In this document: in pieces, positions 1 to 5,998 of the stretch
Layout of the letters: each line of letters starts with the position of its first letter
How positions within the stretch are numbered: the stretch's first letter is position 1
Assembly (NCBI GenBank): GCA_012514965.1
Contig: JAAYZH010000097.1
Location: 1 to 6,171 of the forward strand
Reading direction: 5' to 3'
DNA from: Clostridiaceae bacterium
GTDB lineage: Bacteria; Bacillota; Clostridia; Saccharofermentanales; Fastidiosipilaceae
DNA: 6,171 bases
The notes under the pieces: model-generated
Databases searched by the model: none
What the model was told of the DNA's origin: nothing
What the model saw: only the letters and a program-made list of their open reading frames with translations
Translations under genes and position numbers: made by a program

Positions 1-142
1 GATTCGGGGTTCTGGGGACAAATATCCGAGTTATCCAAGCGGAGTGGCCACACAACTCGGTTATTTGTCACGATTCGGGCTTCTGGTGACAAACTTCCGA
101 CTTATCCAAGCGGAGTGGCCGCACAACTCGGAAATTTGCCAC
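1..142. repeat. Tandem 71-nt hairpin repeat, type A (two copies)
   Basis: Two head-to-tail units, 1-71 and 72-142, are identical at about 62 of 71 positions. A third start (GATTCGG, 143-149) follows before the sequence changes. Each unit holds a long inverted repeat: GACAAATATCCGAGTT near the left of copy 1 faces AACTCGGTTATTTGTC near its right, 15 of 16 pairable. The arms enclose a loop of about 20 nt with a GTGGCC core, and hairpins are separated by a 14-nt linker. Between copies one stem position changes from A-T to T-A on both arms, which keeps the pair and hints that the fold matters. No coding frame explains the units. The array begins at the window edge, so more copies may lie to the left. 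Function unknown; REP/BIME-like elements are the nearest concept. Confidence 0.88.
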
Positions 143-158
143 GATTCGGAAAGGTAGT

Positions 159-308
159 GGCCAGAACAGCGCCCAGGTGGACAAATATCACGCTTATCGG
201 AGCACCCACCCCAGATAAACGTCATTTTTGGCCAGAACAGCGCCCAAGTGGACAAATATCACGCTCATCGGAGCACCCACCCCAGATAAACGTCATTTTT
301 GGCCAGAA
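159..308. repeat. Tandem 71-nt hairpin repeat, type B (two copies plus stub)
   Basis: Units 159-229 and 230-300 differ at only two positions. A third begins at 301 (GGCCAGAA) and breaks off at 308. The period equals that of the type A array just to the left. Both types share a GGACAAATATC segment and the same hairpin plan. In type B, TGGACAAATATCACGCTTATC can pair with GATAAACGTCATTTTTGGCC(A) at about 17 of 21 positions around a loop of C-rich sequence. A and B therefore look like two diverged sub-families of one repeat, each recently duplicated (inference). The near identity of the B copies points to recent tandem duplication or homogenisation. Confidence 0.88.
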
Positions 309-327
309 TCGCAAGCGGCGGCCAAGC

Positions 328-355
328 AAAAAACGGGGACCCGCAAGCCCCCGTT
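328..355 (-). terminator. Intrinsic terminator of the carrier-amidohydrolase operon
   Basis: Read on the minus strand, AACGGGG (355-349) pairs perfectly with CCCCGTT (338-332) around a 10-nt loop. A run of U residues follows directly (positions 333-328). It lies about 20 nt past the amidohydrolase stop codon (376-378), where a Rho-independent terminator for this operon is expected. It also separates the operon from the hairpin-repeat array. Confidence 0.8.
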
Positions 356-375
356 CAAAATCAATCAGCAATCAG

Positions 376-1596
376 CTACTCGAATCGTTCGCCCGCCTCC
401 AGTTGTGCGAGCAAGTGCAACAGCAGCCGGCCGATAAAGGCCGGGGCGCTGCGGAAGACCTCCTCATCTATAGCGAAGCGCGGATGGTGGGGTTCGTAGA
501 CACTCCCTACCTCTTCATTGCCCACGCCCAGCAGCAGGAAGACGCCCGGCACAGTTGCCGCAAAGACGCCGAAATCTTCAGCCCCCATCGAAGGAGTTAT
601 GTTGCTCACGGGTGTAAATACACCGTCCTCCGCCATGTAAGAGGCAATTTCGGCGGTGAGGGCGGGATGATTCAGGGTCGGGCCGAAATTCTCTTTGATG
701 TGCAAGCTCACTTCGACTTCGTACAGATTAGACAGAGCCTCGCAGATGGCGCGGAGGCGCTTGTGAACGAGTTTTTGTACAGCCGTATCGAAGTAGCGCA
801 CGGTTCCAAGCATGGTGAGGTCGTCCGGAATGACGTTGTTGGCCTGCCCAGCGTGGATGGAGCAGAGACTGATTACGACGGTATCCATGGCGTTGACGTC
901 GTAGTTTTTGATGGCCTCCACTTCGTTAATCAGTTTGGCGGCTGCGATTAGGGGGTTTTTGGCTTCGTGCGGGCGGCCGGCGTGGCCGCCGCGGCCCTGG
1001 ATGTGAAAGGTCAGGATGTCGGTGCCGGCCATGAGGTCGCCGGGTTTGACGCCGATGCTGCCGGTGGGCAGGGCCGGCCAGACGTGCGAGCCGACAATCA
1101 GGCTGACGTCCGGATTCTCTAGGGCACCGGCTTCGATCATGGGTTTGGCGCCGCCCGAAGTCTCTTCGGCAGTCTGGAAAATGAACTTCACGCAGCCGTT
1201 CCAGGAGTCGCGGGTGCTGTGCAGAAGCTTTAGAGTGCCCAGGGCCAGAGCTGTGTGGGCGTCGTGGCCGCAGGCGTGCATTTGGCCGGGGTGGGTGGAG
1301 CGGTAGGGTAAGCTGTTCTGCTCGTCGATGGGCAGGGCGTCCATGTCGGCGCGGTAGGCGACGCAGGGGCCAGGCGCCGCACCTTCGACGAGGGCGACGA
1401 TGCCGTTGTTGCCGACATTCGGCTGGTAGCGGACCCCGATCTCCTCAAGTACGGAGAGGACGTAGGCCCTGGTTTGCGGCAGGTCCTCGCCCAGTTCGGG
1501 AATCTGGTGCAGGGCGCGACGGAAGCTGCGGGTTTCGAGGTAGTTTTGTTGACCCAGTTCGCGGAGCCTGTCGGCGATATTGGTTTGTTCAGTCAT
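376..1596 (-). CDS. M20 family (M20D-like) metallo-amidohydrolase
   Basis: A 406-residue cytoplasmic zinc or manganese amidohydrolase of the hippurate hydrolase / N-acyl-amino-acid deacylase / IAA-amino-acid hydrolase group, usual length for the family. Visible motifs in order: HQIPELG (30-36), YRADMDALPI (81-90), MHACGHDAHT (106-115), QTAEE (141-145), GSHVWP (169-174), GRGGHAGRPH (201-210, dimerisation domain), SMGAEDFG (336-343) and HHPRFAIDEE (370-379). By family precedent, metal ligands would be C109, H111, E145, H171 and H371, with E144 as catalytic base. No signal peptide. The start ATG (1596-1594) has GGGAGGT at 1607-1601, a 4-nt spacer away. The gene starts 12 nt after the carrier's stop, so the two are surely co-transcribed. 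The exact substrate (N-acyl amino acid, aminobenzoyl conjugate or dipeptide) cannot be read from the sequence. Confidence 0.95.
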   Translation of the reverse strand: MTEQTNIADRLRELGQQNYLETRSFRRALHQIPELGEDLPQTRAYVLSVLEEIGVRYQPNVGNNGIVALVEGAAPGPCVAYRADMDALPIDEQNSLPYRSTHPGQMHACGHDAHTALALGTLKLLHSTRDSWNGCVKFIFQTAEETSGGAKPMIEAGALENPDVSLIVGSHVWPALPTGSIGVKPGDLMAGTDILTFHIQGRGGHAGRPHEAKNPLIAAAKLINEVEAIKNYDVNAMDTVVISLCSIHAGQANNVIPDDLTMLGTVRYFDTAVQKLVHKRLRAICEALSNLYEVEVSLHIKENFGPTLNHPALTAEIASYMAEDGVFTPVSNITPSMGAEDFGVFAATVPGVFLLLGVGNEEVGSVYEPHHPRFAIDEEVFRSAPAFIGRLLLHLLAQLEAGERFE

Positions 1597-1608
1597 CTCG
1601 ACCTCCCA

Positions 1609-3075
1609 TTACTGCCAGTTGATGGCGGTGGCGAAGACAAGGAAGCCCCAGCCGAGCACGTAGAGCATGGCCAGGAGGCCAAAGACGAAGCGCAGCCACT
1701 TTTCGTAGGGTACTTTGGCCATTGCGAGCATGGCAAGCATGGTACCGGCGGTCGGAACGATCATGTTCGTCAGGCCGTCACCAATCTGGAAGGCGGATAC
1801 GGCGATCTGGCGGTTGACGTTGATGAGGTCACTGAGCGGTACGATGATAGGCATGGTTACCATGGCCTGGCCGCTGCCGGAAGGAATGAAGAAATTGAAG
1901 ACACCCTGAACTACGCTCATGGCGACGGCGGAGATTGCAGGGCTGAAGTTCACCAGCGGAGCTGAGAGGGTGTTGATAATCGTGTCTGAGATGCGACCCT
2001 GGTCCATGATGACTTGTATGGCACGGGCAAAGCCGACAATCAAGGCGCCTGCGGTGACGCTGCTGGCACCTTCCATGAAGGTCTCGATGAAGGAGTTGCC
2101 GTTGAAGCCGCCTACTATGGCGAAGATGATCGCGTAGAGAACGAAGAGCGCGGCGATTTCGGTGAGGTACCATTTATGGACCAACACGCCGTAAATAATG
2201 ACGCCGATGAAGGACACGAAGAGGATGAGAATCACCACACCGCGCTTGTCGAGTTTGTACTTGTGCAGGTTGTCTTTATCCAGCTGCAATCCCTGCGTGG
2301 AAATGCCCTTGACCAGACTTTTATTCGGGTTCTTCTGCACTTTTTTGGCATAGCCTGCAGTGTAGAGGAAGAGAATGGTCAAAGAGGCGAGACAGTAGAC
2401 CGTACGGAGGCCCATGCCGGAGAAGGTGGGAAGGCCGGCGATTTCGTGCGCGACGCCGACCGTGTAGGCGTTGATGGGGGAGGTGGCGAAGCCGACTGCG
2501 AGAGCGCCGATAACTCCGCTGGCCGCGACCATGAGGTCAAAGCCGAGCCCGAGCACAACCATCAGGCCGACCGGGACGAAACCAATGAGGTTTTCGAAGC
2601 CTACGGCTGCGCCGAAGAAGCCAAACAAGGCCATGACCAGGGCCAAGCCGACATATTTGGAAATTTTCTTTTCTTCGATCTTGCGCACGGCGATGCCGAT
2701 GCCGTTCTCGATAGCGCCGGTTTTTTCCAGTACTTTAAACATCCCGCCGGCCAGGAAGACAATCATCATGACACTGCCGGCCGCGACCATACCCGTGGGG
2801 ATAGCCCGGAATACGTCAAAAAGACTGGCTCGCATGGCATCGGTCTTCTCGATGACGTGGTAGCTGCCGGCCACGACACCTTCACGACCGTTGGGCATTA
2901 TCTGGCGGTCAAACTGACCCGAAGGAACCAGCCAGGTCATGAAAGCCATCAAGACCAGGATGCCAAAGATGATGATCATGGCATTGGGTACACGCTGGTA
3001 CCACTTTTTGGGGCTTTCGGGGTTCAGGACGGATGAATCAGCGTGAAGTTCTGTTGTCGCTTGTTTTTTGGCCAT
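1609..3075 (-). CDS. yfcC: YfcC family inner-membrane carrier (DcuC/ArcD-like)
   Basis: A 488-residue polytopic membrane protein with a hydrophilic N-terminus of about 30 residues, a first membrane segment near 31-50, and roughly 12 hydrophobic segments to the C-terminus. Family hallmarks are FATSPINAYTVGVAHE (196-211), NFFIPSGSGQAMVTMPI (394-410) and QIGDGLTNMIVPTAGTMLA (430-448). The last two are the polar, glycine-rich re-entrant-type segments seen in YfcC, AbgT and C4-dicarboxylate carriers. Members are annotated as basic amino acid, peptide or dicarboxylate transporters, mostly without biochemical proof. The ATG (3075-3073) has AAGGAGA at 3087-3081, a 5-nt spacer away. It is the first gene of an operon with an M20 amidohydrolase, an arrangement like AbgT with AbgAB. 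This supports import of an amide-bonded amino acid compound (inference). The symbol is given at family level only. Confidence 0.94.
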   Translation of the reverse strand: MAKKQATTELHADSSVLNPESPKKWYQRVPNAMIIIFGILVLMAFMTWLVPSGQFDRQIMPNGREGVVAGSYHVIEKTDAMRASLFDVFRAIPTGMVAAGSVMMIVFLAGGMFKVLEKTGAIENGIGIAVRKIEEKKISKYVGLALVMALFGFFGAAVGFENLIGFVPVGLMVVLGLGFDLMVAASGVIGALAVGFATSPINAYTVGVAHEIAGLPTFSGMGLRTVYCLASLTILFLYTAGYAKKVQKNPNKSLVKGISTQGLQLDKDNLHKYKLDKRGVVILILFVSFIGVIIYGVLVHKWYLTEIAALFVLYAIIFAIVGGFNGNSFIETFMEGASSVTAGALIVGFARAIQVIMDQGRISDTIINTLSAPLVNFSPAISAVAMSVVQGVFNFFIPSGSGQAMVTMPIIVPLSDLINVNRQIAVSAFQIGDGLTNMIVPTAGTMLAMLAMAKVPYEKWLRFVFGLLAMLYVLGWGFLVFATAINWQ

Positions 3076-3160
3076 GGAATTCTCCTTTTCGCAAGTGCAC
3101 AGGACCTCTCCCCCTCTTGCATAAATACTTGAAAAAATCAGTAAACAGGAAAGAAGTCAA

Positions 3161-3190
3161 ATAATAATACGCTCTATTCTAACGATTCAA
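3161..3190 (-). promoter_or_regulatory. Candidate sigma-70 promoter for the carrier operon
   Basis: On the minus strand, TTGAAT (3190-3185, 4 of 6 to the -35 consensus) is followed after 18 nt by TATTAT (3166-3161, 5 of 6 to the -10 consensus). This lies in the AT-rich stretch upstream of the carrier gene and gives a leader of about 80 nt. A second TATTAT register three bases earlier would give a 15-nt spacer. Just upstream, CTGGG (3192-3196) and CCCAG (3206-3210) form a small inverted repeat that could be a regulator site. Call rests on consensus matching only. Confidence 0.35.
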
Positions 3191-3232
3191 GCTGGGCATT
3201 GTCGACCCAGAAGTATAAAGATTCATTAGGAA

Positions 3233-3248
3233 TGTTTAACAATAAACA
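3233..3248. promoter_or_regulatory. Operator-like palindrome TGTTTA-N4-TAAACA
   Basis: A perfect 6-bp inverted repeat with a 4-nt spacer lies in the AT-rich part of the divergent intergenic region, about 43 bp upstream of the candidate -35 of the carrier operon. Position and symmetry suit a dimeric transcription factor acting as activator. No regulator gene lies in the window, and a short AT-rich palindrome can occur by chance. Confidence 0.25.
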
Positions 3249-3333
3249 AGTTATTCGGGTTTTGCAGGTAATTTCTTCGTGGTACTCTTGATAGAACAAA
3301 GGCCACTGAAACATTCCACTCAATCTTGGTAAC

Positions 3334-3378
3334 TTTGAGGGTGGAAGTGGCAACTTTTGCCGGTATTCGTGAGGCTAG
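3334..3378. repeat. Hairpin repeat type C, truncated copy 1
   Basis: This copy shares TTTGAGGGTGGAAGTGGCAA and the following TATTCGTG...GGCTAG stretch with the copies at 3545 and 3607. It then stops where the cloverleaf element begins at 3379. Its right half (CAGCGGCAAATGTTG in the other copies) is missing and does not reappear after the cloverleaf. The copy was therefore either truncated or overwritten rather than simply split. Confidence 0.75.
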
Positions 3379-3481
3379 GTCCCCGTTCATGAGCGGCGTT
3401 GGTCCTCGCCTGCGTAAACGTGTGGTGGTTATACCACACGTTTACGAGTCTGCGGAGACTAGCACATGAAGGGGACTTTTT
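3379..3481 (+). other. Predicted four-way-junction (cloverleaf) element with T-tract; possible small RNA, leader or MITE-like element
   Basis: Four helices nest cleanly. P1 is GTCCCC(G)TTCATG (3379-3391) with CATGAAGGGGAC (3465-3476): 12 bp with one bulged G. P2 is GGCG (3395-3398) with CGCC (3407-3410). P3 is CGTAAACGTGTGGT (3413-3426) with ACCACACGTTTACG (3433-3446): 14 perfect pairs around a 6-nt loop. P4 is AGTCT (3447-3451) with AGACT (3456-3460), with a GCGG tetraloop. TTTTT (3477-3481) follows P1, so a + strand transcript would end like an intrinsic terminator. It lies 277 nt upstream of the glutaminase start with no gene ahead of it on that strand. It could be a small RNA, a regulatory leader, or a miniature inverted-repeat element ending in P1. 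No known RNA family was recognised. The fold is plain in the sequence; its function is not. Confidence 0.55.
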
Positions 3482-3544
3482 CTAATGTGGATCGCGGGTG
3501 AAGAAGTAGGTAGACTAATCGTTAGCCTTATCTGAGGGGCTCTA

Positions 3545-3606
3545 GTGGCAACTTTTGCTGGTATTCGTGAAGGCTAGGACGTACAGCGGCAAATGTTGTC
3601 ATTTTT
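3545..3606. repeat. Hairpin repeat type C, copy 2
   Basis: The left arm GTGGCAACTTTTGCTG (3545-3560) faces CAGCGGCAAATGTTGTC (3584-3600), and they pair with small bulges around a loop of about 23 nt. It is tandem with copy 3: left arms are 72 nt apart and right arms 71 nt apart. The 62-nt stretch before it (3482-3543) contains nothing recognisable beyond a tiny CTAA/TTAG dyad. Confidence 0.85.
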
Positions 3607-3675
3607 GAGGGTGGAAGTGGCAACTTTCGCTGGTATTCGTGCGGTGAGGACGTACAGCGGCAAATGTTGCAATTT
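3607..3675. repeat. Hairpin repeat type C, copy 3
   Basis: It opens with the same GAGGGTGGAAGTGGCAACTT as copy 1. Its arms GTGGCAACTTTCGCTG (3617-3632) and CAGCGGCAAATGTTGC (3655-3670) pair at about 13 positions (GCAAC, TTT, CGCTG) with bulges of one and two bases on the right arm. It ends about 80 nt before the glutaminase start and so probably lies in, or just ahead of, that gene's leader. The 71-72-nt period and the hairpin with TGGCAA-type stem ends resemble the type A and B array at the left end of the window, though direct identity is low. Confidence 0.85.
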
Positions 3676-3757
3676 AAGCGACTTTTTTAGTAGCCTGATA
3701 GAACACAAGATTGGAGGGCAGGTCAGCAGCTCTTCTTACTGTCGGAGGAACGAACGA

Positions 3758-4700
3758 ATGAGTAACGAATGCATAAACACAAGTTTGAATGAGGCTTTGC
3801 GGCAGGCAGGCCTGGACCTGGCAAATGGCAAGGTCGCCTCTTATATTCCCGAGCTCGCCCGCGCCGACGGCAGCCTCCTTGGCCTTTGCTTACTGGATTG
3901 CGAAGGCCGTATTTATCGCGCCGGAGATTGCGACACATCCTTTACGGTGCAGAGTGTGGGCAAAGTCTTTTTGCTCCTTGCGGCGCTGGAACGCTTCGGG
4001 GAGCAGGCAGTCTTCGAGCGAGTCGGCATGGAGCCGTCAGGCGCGCCGTTCAGCGAACTCAGTACATTAGGGGAGTTTTCTGAGAAGCCCAGTAATCCCT
4101 TTATCAACGCAGGCGCTATTGTCCTCGCCTCCCTTGCTTCGACCGTCATGACCTTTGAAGAGTTCCTGGATTTCGTGCGCGGCCTCTGCGGCAATCAAAC
4201 CCTGCAGGTCAATGAAGCGGTCTATCTTTCAGAAAGTGCTCACAGTGAGCGTAACCATTCACTGGCCTGGGAGCTTAAGCGGCTGAAACTCCTGGAGAAT
4301 GATGTGCAGACTTCTCTGGATTTTTATACACGTCTCTGCGCCATCGAGGCTTCCGGCTGATCTAGCGAGGTTCGGTCTCCTCCTGGCCAGACAGGGCGAG
4401 CAGCTGGTCTCGCCTCTTCACGTCACCACGGTACTGAGCCTGATGTTTACCTGCGGACTCTACAACGGCAGCGGGGCCTTTGCTACACGCAGCGGCGTGG
4501 CGGCCAAAAGCGGCGTCGGCGGCGGGATTGTCGCCGTCGTGCCGGGCCAGTTTGGCATTGGGACCTTTGGCCCAGCGCTGGATCGCAATGGTAACAGCAT
4601 CGGAGGTCTCCGCCTCCTGGAAATTCTGTCAGCTGAGTTCGGCTGGCACATCTTTGGCCCGCGCGGCGAGCAGACTAGGCAACAGGGTCCTTCAGCTTAA
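3758..4700 (+). pseudogene. glsA: Glutaminase (serine-dependent, GlsA family), frameshifted by one base
   Basis: Glutaminase converts L-glutamine to glutamate and ammonia in the cytoplasm using a beta-lactamase-like Ser-Lys pair. The first frame reads 200 codons from ATG 3758 and stops at TGA 4358-4360. The rest continues in the next frame from about 4356 to TAA 4698-4700. Removing one G of the GG at 4355-4356 restores ...IEASADLARFG... and a 313-residue protein of normal family length. Expected residues are all present: S66 and K69 (QSVGK), N117 (PFINAGA), E159, N166, Y190, and after the shift Y235 (CGLYNGSG) and V253 (KSGVGGGIVAVVPG). Their spacing matches the known E. coli enzyme. The start is set by GGAGG (3744-3748), 9 nt upstream; an open frame back to 3593 runs through repeat DNA and is not coding. 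Both halves look well conserved, so this is a very recent mutation or a sequencing error. Confidence 0.9.
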
Positions 4701-5859
4701 AGTACATCAGTGCCGCGCCAAACAGGCCGAGAATGCCGATAACGGTGAAGCCGGCTGAAAGACTCATAAGATCAGACAGCCAGCCCATGAGGGCAGGCCC
4801 GGTCACCATGCCGATACCGTAGACAGCCTGAAAGAAGCCCATCGCCGTCGTGCGTTGGCCCGGCCCCACATCGGCTGTGGCTCTGTCCATCAGCAGGGTC
4901 ATCTGCACACCGACGCAGATACTCGAGAGCATCTGGTGTGGCAGCAGCCAGGCAAGTGATGTCGTGAAAGGAAGTAAAAGGGCCAGATTGGCATTCAGCA
5001 CGGCTGTCGCCAGGAGCTGCTGACGCGGGGTAAACCAGCGAATCAGAACCTGCCCGCTCAAGAGCGTACCCACGGCGCGACTGATGTGAGTCAAGGTCAG
5101 AACCACACCGATCCAGTCCCCGCTTGCCCCGAGATCCGAGGCATAGCGCGGCACGAACCCCTGCGAAGTACCGAAATTGATCATCTGAGACACAGCAGCC
5201 AGGAGCGATGCCCACAGCAATGGGGATTTGCTGAGCTTGAGTCCCTTCAAGGTCGCGATGGCACTCTCAGGTTTTGCCTTGACGGTCGCGGGCTTCTCCC
5301 ACAAGAAAAAAGCCAGAACAATCCCGACGGCGGCCAAAACCACCCCCAGCATGAACCCCGGCCTATAACCGAAGCGGGCTATGGTCGCGCTGCCAAAGAA
5401 AGTTCCAAGTATGGTACCTAAGTTCTGAATGAAGCTGATACGGCTGACCGCCTTCGTCCTCTCACCCGGTGCTTCGTAATAGCTGATATAGAGCGTCGAA
5501 ATCTGAACCCAGAAGGAGGCGGACACCCCCGACATACCCCTGAAAACCAGGATCAGCCAGGGCACTTGGGTGAAGGCCAGACCAAGCGAGCTGATCAGCG
5601 AAGCCGCCAGACCGGCAATCACGAACATCTTGTTGCGACCCACCCGGTCCGACAGGATGCCCAGCGGAAAACGCAGAGCCATCTGCGTAAAACCATACGA
5701 CCCGACAATGAAGCCTGCCAGCGTCAGCGATATTCCCAGCTTCTCCAGGTACGGTGTCAGCAAAGCTGAATATGTGTAGTTCGACATCCAGAACAAGGAC
5801 GTCACCAGGATCAAAAAAGGCCCGCTCCAGCGCGGCCTTGTTTCGTTCGTTTGCGCCAT
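4675..5859 (-). CDS. MFS transporter, 12 transmembrane segments
   Basis: A 394-residue inner-membrane secondary transporter of the major facilitator superfamily. A short polar N-terminus leads into about 12 hydrophobic helices in two halves, split by a charged loop near 188-212. The family motif A is clear in the loop after helix 2: GILSDRVGRNK (67-77). A weaker GWLSD (359-363) appears at the matching place in the second half. R107 (VFRGMSG) sits where helix 4 usually carries an arginine. It resembles drug or metabolite exporters of the YNFM/Bcr-like type; the substrate is unknown. The start at 5859 is chosen because GGAGAG (5870-5865) sits 5 nt upstream. A TTG 63 nt further up has no such site. 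The stop codon lies inside the 3' end of the convergent glutaminase gene (26-bp overlap). No terminator is evident. The 139-bp gap to the sulfatase must hold the divergent promoters, but no convincing pair was found. Confidence 0.93.
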   Translation of the reverse strand: MAQTNETRPRWSGPFLILVTSLFWMSNYTYSALLTPYLEKLGISLTLAGFIVGSYGFTQMALRFPLGILSDRVGRNKMFVIAGLAASLISSLGLAFTQVPWLILVFRGMSGVSASFWVQISTLYISYYEAPGERTKAVSRISFIQNLGTILGTFFGSATIARFGYRPGFMLGVVLAAVGIVLAFFLWEKPATVKAKPESAIATLKGLKLSKSPLLWASLLAAVSQMINFGTSQGFVPRYASDLGASGDWIGVVLTLTHISRAVGTLLSGQVLIRWFTPRQQLLATAVLNANLALLLPFTTSLAWLLPHQMLSSICVGVQMTLLMDRATADVGPGQRTTAMGFFQAVYGIGMVTGPALMGWLSDLMSLSAGFTVIGILGLFGAALMYFKLKDPVA

Positions 5860-5998
5860 ATCAGCTCTCCGTTTTTTTATTTTATTTATGGTAGCACTTT
5901 GCGCCCCAAAATGCTTCGTCAAGTAGATTTATCTGGCACACTCAGCTACACTTGAGTCATCCAAGCACGAATTCCCAACCAAGCGAAAGGACCTCTTT

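Noticed and set aside
1..308. CRISPR array
   Set aside because: The whole 71-nt period repeats, including the parts that would be spacers, so there are no unique spacers between short identical repeats. No cas gene is present.
115..951. 278-codon open frame on the + strand
   Set aside because: It runs through the 71-nt repeats and then antisense to the well-conserved M20 amidohydrolase. It has no ribosome site and shows no family motifs.
2014..3036. 340-codon open frame on the + strand
   Set aside because: It is antisense to the membrane carrier gene. Its very acidic, H/D/E-rich composition is what the opposite strand of hydrophobic codons gives, not a real protein.
3379..3476. tRNA, integron attC site or retron RNA
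   Set aside because: The cloverleaf lacks tRNA loop consensus bases and an acceptor CCA geometry. There are no attC core sites, integrase, or reverse transcriptase gene in the window.
3593..3757. Upstream extension of the glutaminase frame
   Set aside because: The frame is open only because it passes through repeat C copy 3. The ATG at 3758 has a strong GGAGG site and gives the normal family N-terminus with catalytic serine at residue 66.
5860..5922. Upstream TTG start for the MFS transporter
   Set aside because: It would add 21 basic residues with no ribosome site. The ATG at 5859 has GGAGAG at ideal spacing and starts a typical MFS N-terminus.
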